DNA from: Clostridiales bacterium
GTDB taxonomy: Bacteria > Bacillota > Clostridia > Monoglobales > Firm-18
Assembly (NCBI GenBank): GCA_031255355.1
Contig: JAIRSR010000091.1
Location: forward strand, 1 to 7,178
DNA length: 7,178 nt
Direction: 5' to 3'
Positions 5,240 through 7,178 of the stretch are shown here, one piece after another. Every line of letters begins with the position of its first letter. Positions within the stretch are counted from its first letter, which is position 1. Made by a program: the position numbers and the translations under genes. The notes under the pieces are model-generated. The model was not told where the DNA came from. It saw nothing but the letters and a program-made list of their open reading frames with translations, and ran no database searches.

Positions 5240-6010
5240 ATGATAAACAAGGTTGAAATTTGCGGCGTGAATACCGCGAAACTCCCGATTCTTTCCAACG
5301 CGGAAAAGGACGCGCTGTTCAAGCGTATTCAAGCCGGGGACAAACAGGCGCGAGAGGATTACATCAAGGGGAATTTGCGTCTGGTGCTAAGCGTGATTCA
5401 GCGGTTCAATAACCGCGGGGAATACGTGGACGATTTGTTCCAAATTGGCTGTATCGGTCTGATTAAGGCGATTGATAATTTTGACGTGACGCAAAATGTC
5501 AAATTTTCCACCTACGCGGTGCCGATGATTATCGGTGAAATACGGCGGTATTTGCGCGATAACAACTCTATCCGCGTCAGCCGTTCGTTGCGGGATACGG
5601 CGTACAAGGCGCTCGCGGTCAAGGAGCGTCTGACGACCCGCGACGCGAAAGAGCCGACCATAGCGGAAATCGCCAAGGAACTGGATATGGCGAAAGAGGA
5701 TATTGTCCTCGCCCTCGACGCGATCCAAGACCCGATTTCCCTGTACGAGCCGGTGTACCACGACGGCGGGGACGCGCTTTACGTCATGGATCAACTGAAA
5801 GACGAAAAAAGCCACGACGATAATTGGCTGGAGGAAATTTCCCTAAAAGAGGCGATGAAACGCCTCGGAGGGCGGGAAAAGCACATTTTAAGCCTGCGCT
5901 TTTTTGAGGGAAAGACGCAAATGGAAGTCGCGGACGAAATCGGCATTTCACAGGCGCAGGTTTCACGGTTAGAGAAATCCGCGTTGGCGCATATGAAAAA
6001 ATATATTTAA
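5240..6010 (+). CDS. sigG: RNA polymerase sporulation sigma factor SigG
   Basis: The 256-residue sigma factor is for late forespore gene expression. The N-terminus has the SigG signature KVEICGVNTAKLP (residues 4-16). Region 2 spans about 45-108 (NLRLVLSVIQRFNNRGEYVDDLFQIGC and FSTYAVPMIIGEIRRYLRDNN, given here only by their key blocks RLVLSVIQRF, DDLFQIGC and VPMIIGEIRRYLRD). Region 3 spans about 110-185 (IRVSRSLRD, DAIQDPISLYEP). Region 4 spans about 205-256, with an HTH in QMEVADEIGISQAQVSRLEK. It needs no processing. Length and sequence are close to B. subtilis SigG (260). I chose ATG 5240, with GGAGG at 5229-5233, over a GTG at 5192, which lies in a hairpin and adds unrelated residues. 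Lys43 stands where B. subtilis has Asn45, a residue reported to matter for the anti-sigma factor Gin. Confidence 0.97.
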   Translation: MINKVEICGVNTAKLPILSNAEKDALFKRIQAGDKQAREDYIKGNLRLVLSVIQRFNNRGEYVDDLFQIGCIGLIKAIDNFDVTQNVKFSTYAVPMIIGEIRRYLRDNNSIRVSRSLRDTAYKALAVKERLTTRDAKEPTIAEIAKELDMAKEDIVLALDAIQDPISLYEPVYHDGGDALYVMDQLKDEKSHDDNWLEEISLKEAMKRLGGREKHILSLRFFEGKTQMEVADEIGISQAQVSRLEKSALAHMKKYI

Positions 6011-6060
6011 CACAATAGACCTGTCCGCTCACCCTACGTTAGCGAACAGGTCTATTGTGT
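6010..6060. terminator. long hairpin between convergent sigG and NlpC/P60 genes
   Basis: Bases 6010-6029 pair with 6041-6060 over 20 positions with one mismatch, around an 11-base loop. The left arm starts on the last base of the sigG stop codon. The stem contains ATAGACCTGT, the core seen at 615-629. T-runs are weak on both sides (TTAT on plus; after a short gap, a run of six T on minus), but the position and the strength of the stem make a shared terminator likely. Confidence 0.75.
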
Positions 6061-6078
6061 TTATGTATTCACGAAGTC

Positions 6079-6771
6079 TTACTGCACGATCCGCCGTGCC
6101 GCCGTAAGCCGTCTGGAGTAACTTCCCGTAGTCAGCGACGATATACTAACAGGCGTTCCGGTCTGCACCGAATGGATAAAATTGCCGTCCCCGACGTAAA
6201 TCCCCACGTGACCATAGGAACCGCTGCTGTTCGAGAACATGACCAAATCGCCGGGAATCAACTCGTCCCTTGACACCGCAACGCCGTTGGACGTTTGCCC
6301 GGCGGCGGTACGGTTCAAGCCGTACCCGAATTGGCTGTACACATAGGAAGTAAAGCCGGAGCAGTCAAATCCGGTAGCGGGTGAACTGCCGCCCCACTTG
6401 TATCTGTAACCAAGGTACTGCTTCGCGAACGCGACAATTTCCTCGCCCTTGGATTGATTCGCCGTTCTGTCAATATGTACGCCGGAGCGGTCTGTTGAGT
6501 CCTTCCGAATCGCGATATACTGTGCGCTGACAAAGCCGCTCATTCCGTTGTATTCCGCTCTAATCCAACCGTCCTCCGCGCCGTCTACGGAAATTACCGT
6601 TCCGTTCGGAATGACGCATAATATGCCATGATTCATTCCCGGCCCCGTCCTGAAATTAAGCCCGCCGTTCGCCTGCACTAAGCCCGAATCCGCGCTGACC
6701 GCTACCGCCAGCAACAAAGCGACCGCAGCAACAGCAAGCGTCAACCTCGCCGTTTTCTTTAGTAATTCCAC
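6079..6771 (-). CDS. secreted NlpC/P60 cell-wall endopeptidase with SH3 domain
   Basis: The 230-residue protein is predicted to cleave stem peptides of peptidoglycan outside the cell. A signal peptide covers residues 1-27 (ELLKKTARL then a hydrophobic core, cut near VSADS). A bacterial SH3 domain follows at about 30-88 (LNFRTGPGMNHG, DGWIRAEYNGMSGFVSAQYI). The NlpC/P60 domain is at about 110-230, with catalytic Cys137 in FDCSGF, His188 in GHVGIY and a third polar residue, His200, in FIHS. The start is a GTG at 6771 (CAC on plus) with AGGGAG 7 bases upstream. An upstream extension to 6972 is open but would put about 67 residues before the signal peptide and run across the promoter. A good SigA promoter with a Spo0A box lies just upstream. 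It could act in vegetative wall turnover, sporulation or germination. Confidence 0.9.
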   Translation of the reverse strand: MELLKKTARLTLAVAAVALLLAVAVSADSGLVQANGGLNFRTGPGMNHGILCVIPNGTVISVDGAEDGWIRAEYNGMSGFVSAQYIAIRKDSTDRSGVHIDRTANQSKGEEIVAFAKQYLGYRYKWGGSSPATGFDCSGFTSYVYSQFGYGLNRTAAGQTSNGVAVSRDELIPGDLVMFSNSSGSYGHVGIYVGDGNFIHSVQTGTPVSISSLTTGSYSRRLTAARRIVQ

Positions 6772-6817
6772 CAAACCACTCCCTAACTTTTCTAACAGTA
6801 CCTTACCCGTTGGAAAT

Positions 6818-6846
6818 AGTATACACGTATTGTGTCGAAAAGTCAA
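6818..6846 (-). promoter_or_regulatory. SigA promoter of the NlpC/P60 gene
   Basis: Read on the minus strand, -35 TTGACT (6841-6846) and -10 TATACT (6818-6823) are separated by exactly 17 bases. Transcription would start near 6811, giving a 40-nt leader before the GTG at 6771. Its position excludes the longer reading frame as the real start. Confidence 0.8.
6833..6839 (+). promoter_or_regulatory. perfect Spo0A box inside the NlpC/P60 promoter
   Basis: TGTCGAA matches the Spo0A box at all seven positions and lies between the -35 and -10 of the minus-strand promoter. Binding there should block RNA polymerase, so repression on entry into sporulation is the natural reading. A 7-mer alone can occur by chance; its position is what makes it notable. 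Confidence 0.5.
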
Positions 6847-6855
6847 ACCATTTTT

Positions 6856-6877
6856 TGTAATATTCCTGTAATATTCC
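6856..6877 (-). repeat. two direct 11-bp repeats upstream of the NlpC/P60 -35
   Basis: Read on the minus strand, GGAATATTACA occurs twice in tandem (6877-6867 and 6866-6856), one helical turn apart, ending 9 bases before the -35. This fits an A/T-rich UP element or a side-by-side activator site. Confidence 0.55.
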
Positions 6878-6881
6878 CGGA

Positions 6882-6927
6882 ACAACCCTCTGCTTATCCC
6901 GAAATATAAGGGAAAACAGAGGGTTGT
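6882..6927. other. strong inverted repeat between the XRE and NlpC/P60 genes
   Basis: ACAACCCTCTG (6882-6892) and CAGAGGGTTGT (6917-6927) form a perfect 11-bp stem. CTTAT (6893-6897) with ATAAG (6906-6910) extends it past a 6-base bulge. It lies 50 bases after the stop of the XRE gene, where a terminator is expected, but no T-run follows on either strand. It may be a poor terminator or a regulatory site. Confidence 0.5.
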
Positions 6928-6976
6928 AAATAATTTATGAACAAATTTACAAGTTGTTATATTTTTCACCAAACAA

Positions 6977-7178
6977 TCACTGATTCAAACACGCCTTGAC
7001 ATACGCGCTTAAAATTTCCTCGGCGTAAAACCTCTGTTGCGGCGTTAATTGTTGCAGCAAAGAATTTAGCGGATGATTTTCCGCGTTACTGATTTTCCCA
7101 AACAGGATATAATCCGCCTCGACTTCAAGCAATTCGCAAACGTCCATCAAAGTCGGCATAGACAACCCGCTCAACCCG
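6977..7178 (-). CDS. XRE-family helix-turn-helix regulator, C-terminal part
   Basis: The gene is cut by the window edge; about 66 residues of the C-terminus are visible, and the first full codons are off the end. The remaining sequence GLSMPTLMDVCELLEVEADY followed by ILFG is the last part of an XRE/Cro-C1 HTH domain (the second half of the recognition region, then the L-x-V-x-x-D-Y-hydrophobic-L-x-G ending). A 40-residue tail rich in Gln, Leu and Ala follows (LLQQLTPQQRFYAEEILSAYV), common in small XRE regulators of clostridia and possibly used for dimerisation. Apparent internal starts are not real starts, because the HTH domain begins upstream. It lies in the same direction as the NlpC/P60 gene, with 205 bases between them containing an independent promoter. 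The target is unknown. Confidence 0.8.
   Translation of the reverse strand, partial: GLSGLSMPTLMDVCELLEVEADYILFGKISNAENHPLNSLLQQLTPQQRFYAEEILSAYVKACLNQ

Noticed and set aside
6772..6972. 67-residue N-terminal extension of the NlpC/P60 protein
   Set aside because: It crosses the promoter, the direct repeats and the 6882-6927 hairpin and would bury the signal peptide; GTG 6771 has a good RBS.
1..7178. CRISPR array, tRNA, rRNA, integrase or transposase gene
   Set aside because: No regular spaced repeats, no cloverleaf or rRNA-like sequence, and no transposase motifs were seen on either strand.

Overview
The window comes from a spore-forming, low-to-mid-GC Firmicute, most likely class Clostridia; genes look moderately GC-rich and intergenic regions AT-rich. 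The evidence is an adjacent spoIIGA-sigE-sigG set, strong AGGAGG-type ribosome binding sites, rho-independent terminators, and Spo0A-box-like and SigF-like promoter sequences. The species cannot be named from the window.

Layout. Bases 1-799 hold no large gene: a terminator hairpin at 63-91, a good SigA promoter (312-340), a possible 40-codon reading frame with a good RBS (393-515) and a strong terminator (552-581). A drug-efflux-type MFS transporter follows (800-1993). It converges, through a bidirectional terminator (2019-2056), on a secreted parvulin-type peptidyl-prolyl isomerase (2093-3220, minus). A divergent control region (3221-3410) separates this from the sporulation cluster: spoIIGA (3411-4253), sigE (4327-5028) and sigG (5240-6010). 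A long terminator-like hairpin (6010-6060) lies between sigG and a convergent NlpC/P60 cell-wall hydrolase with an SH3 domain (6079-6771, minus). The window ends inside the C-terminal part of an XRE-type regulator (6977-7178, minus).

How it fits together. SpoIIGA is the membrane protease that activates pro-SigE in the mother cell, and SigG is the late forespore sigma factor. The most striking structure is in the 211-base sigE-sigG gap. A 15-bp anti-Shine-Dalgarno arm (5128-5142) can pair with the sigG RBS region (5221-5236), enclosing two further hairpins. The anti-SD arm lies inside the candidate SigF promoter. Read-through RNA from spoIIGA-sigE would therefore carry the RBS lock, while RNA started at the SigF promoter would lack it. 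A perfect Spo0A box sits between the -35 and -10 of the cell-wall hydrolase promoter, and a 6/7 Spo0A box lies upstream of spoIIGA, so both flanks of the cluster may answer to the sporulation master regulator.

The first 800 bases may be an attenuation leader for the MFS gene (promoter, small reading frame, terminator, then transporter). This is an inference. A short TTAGAnCCTGTnTAA-like sequence recurs at several gene ends and is unexplained.
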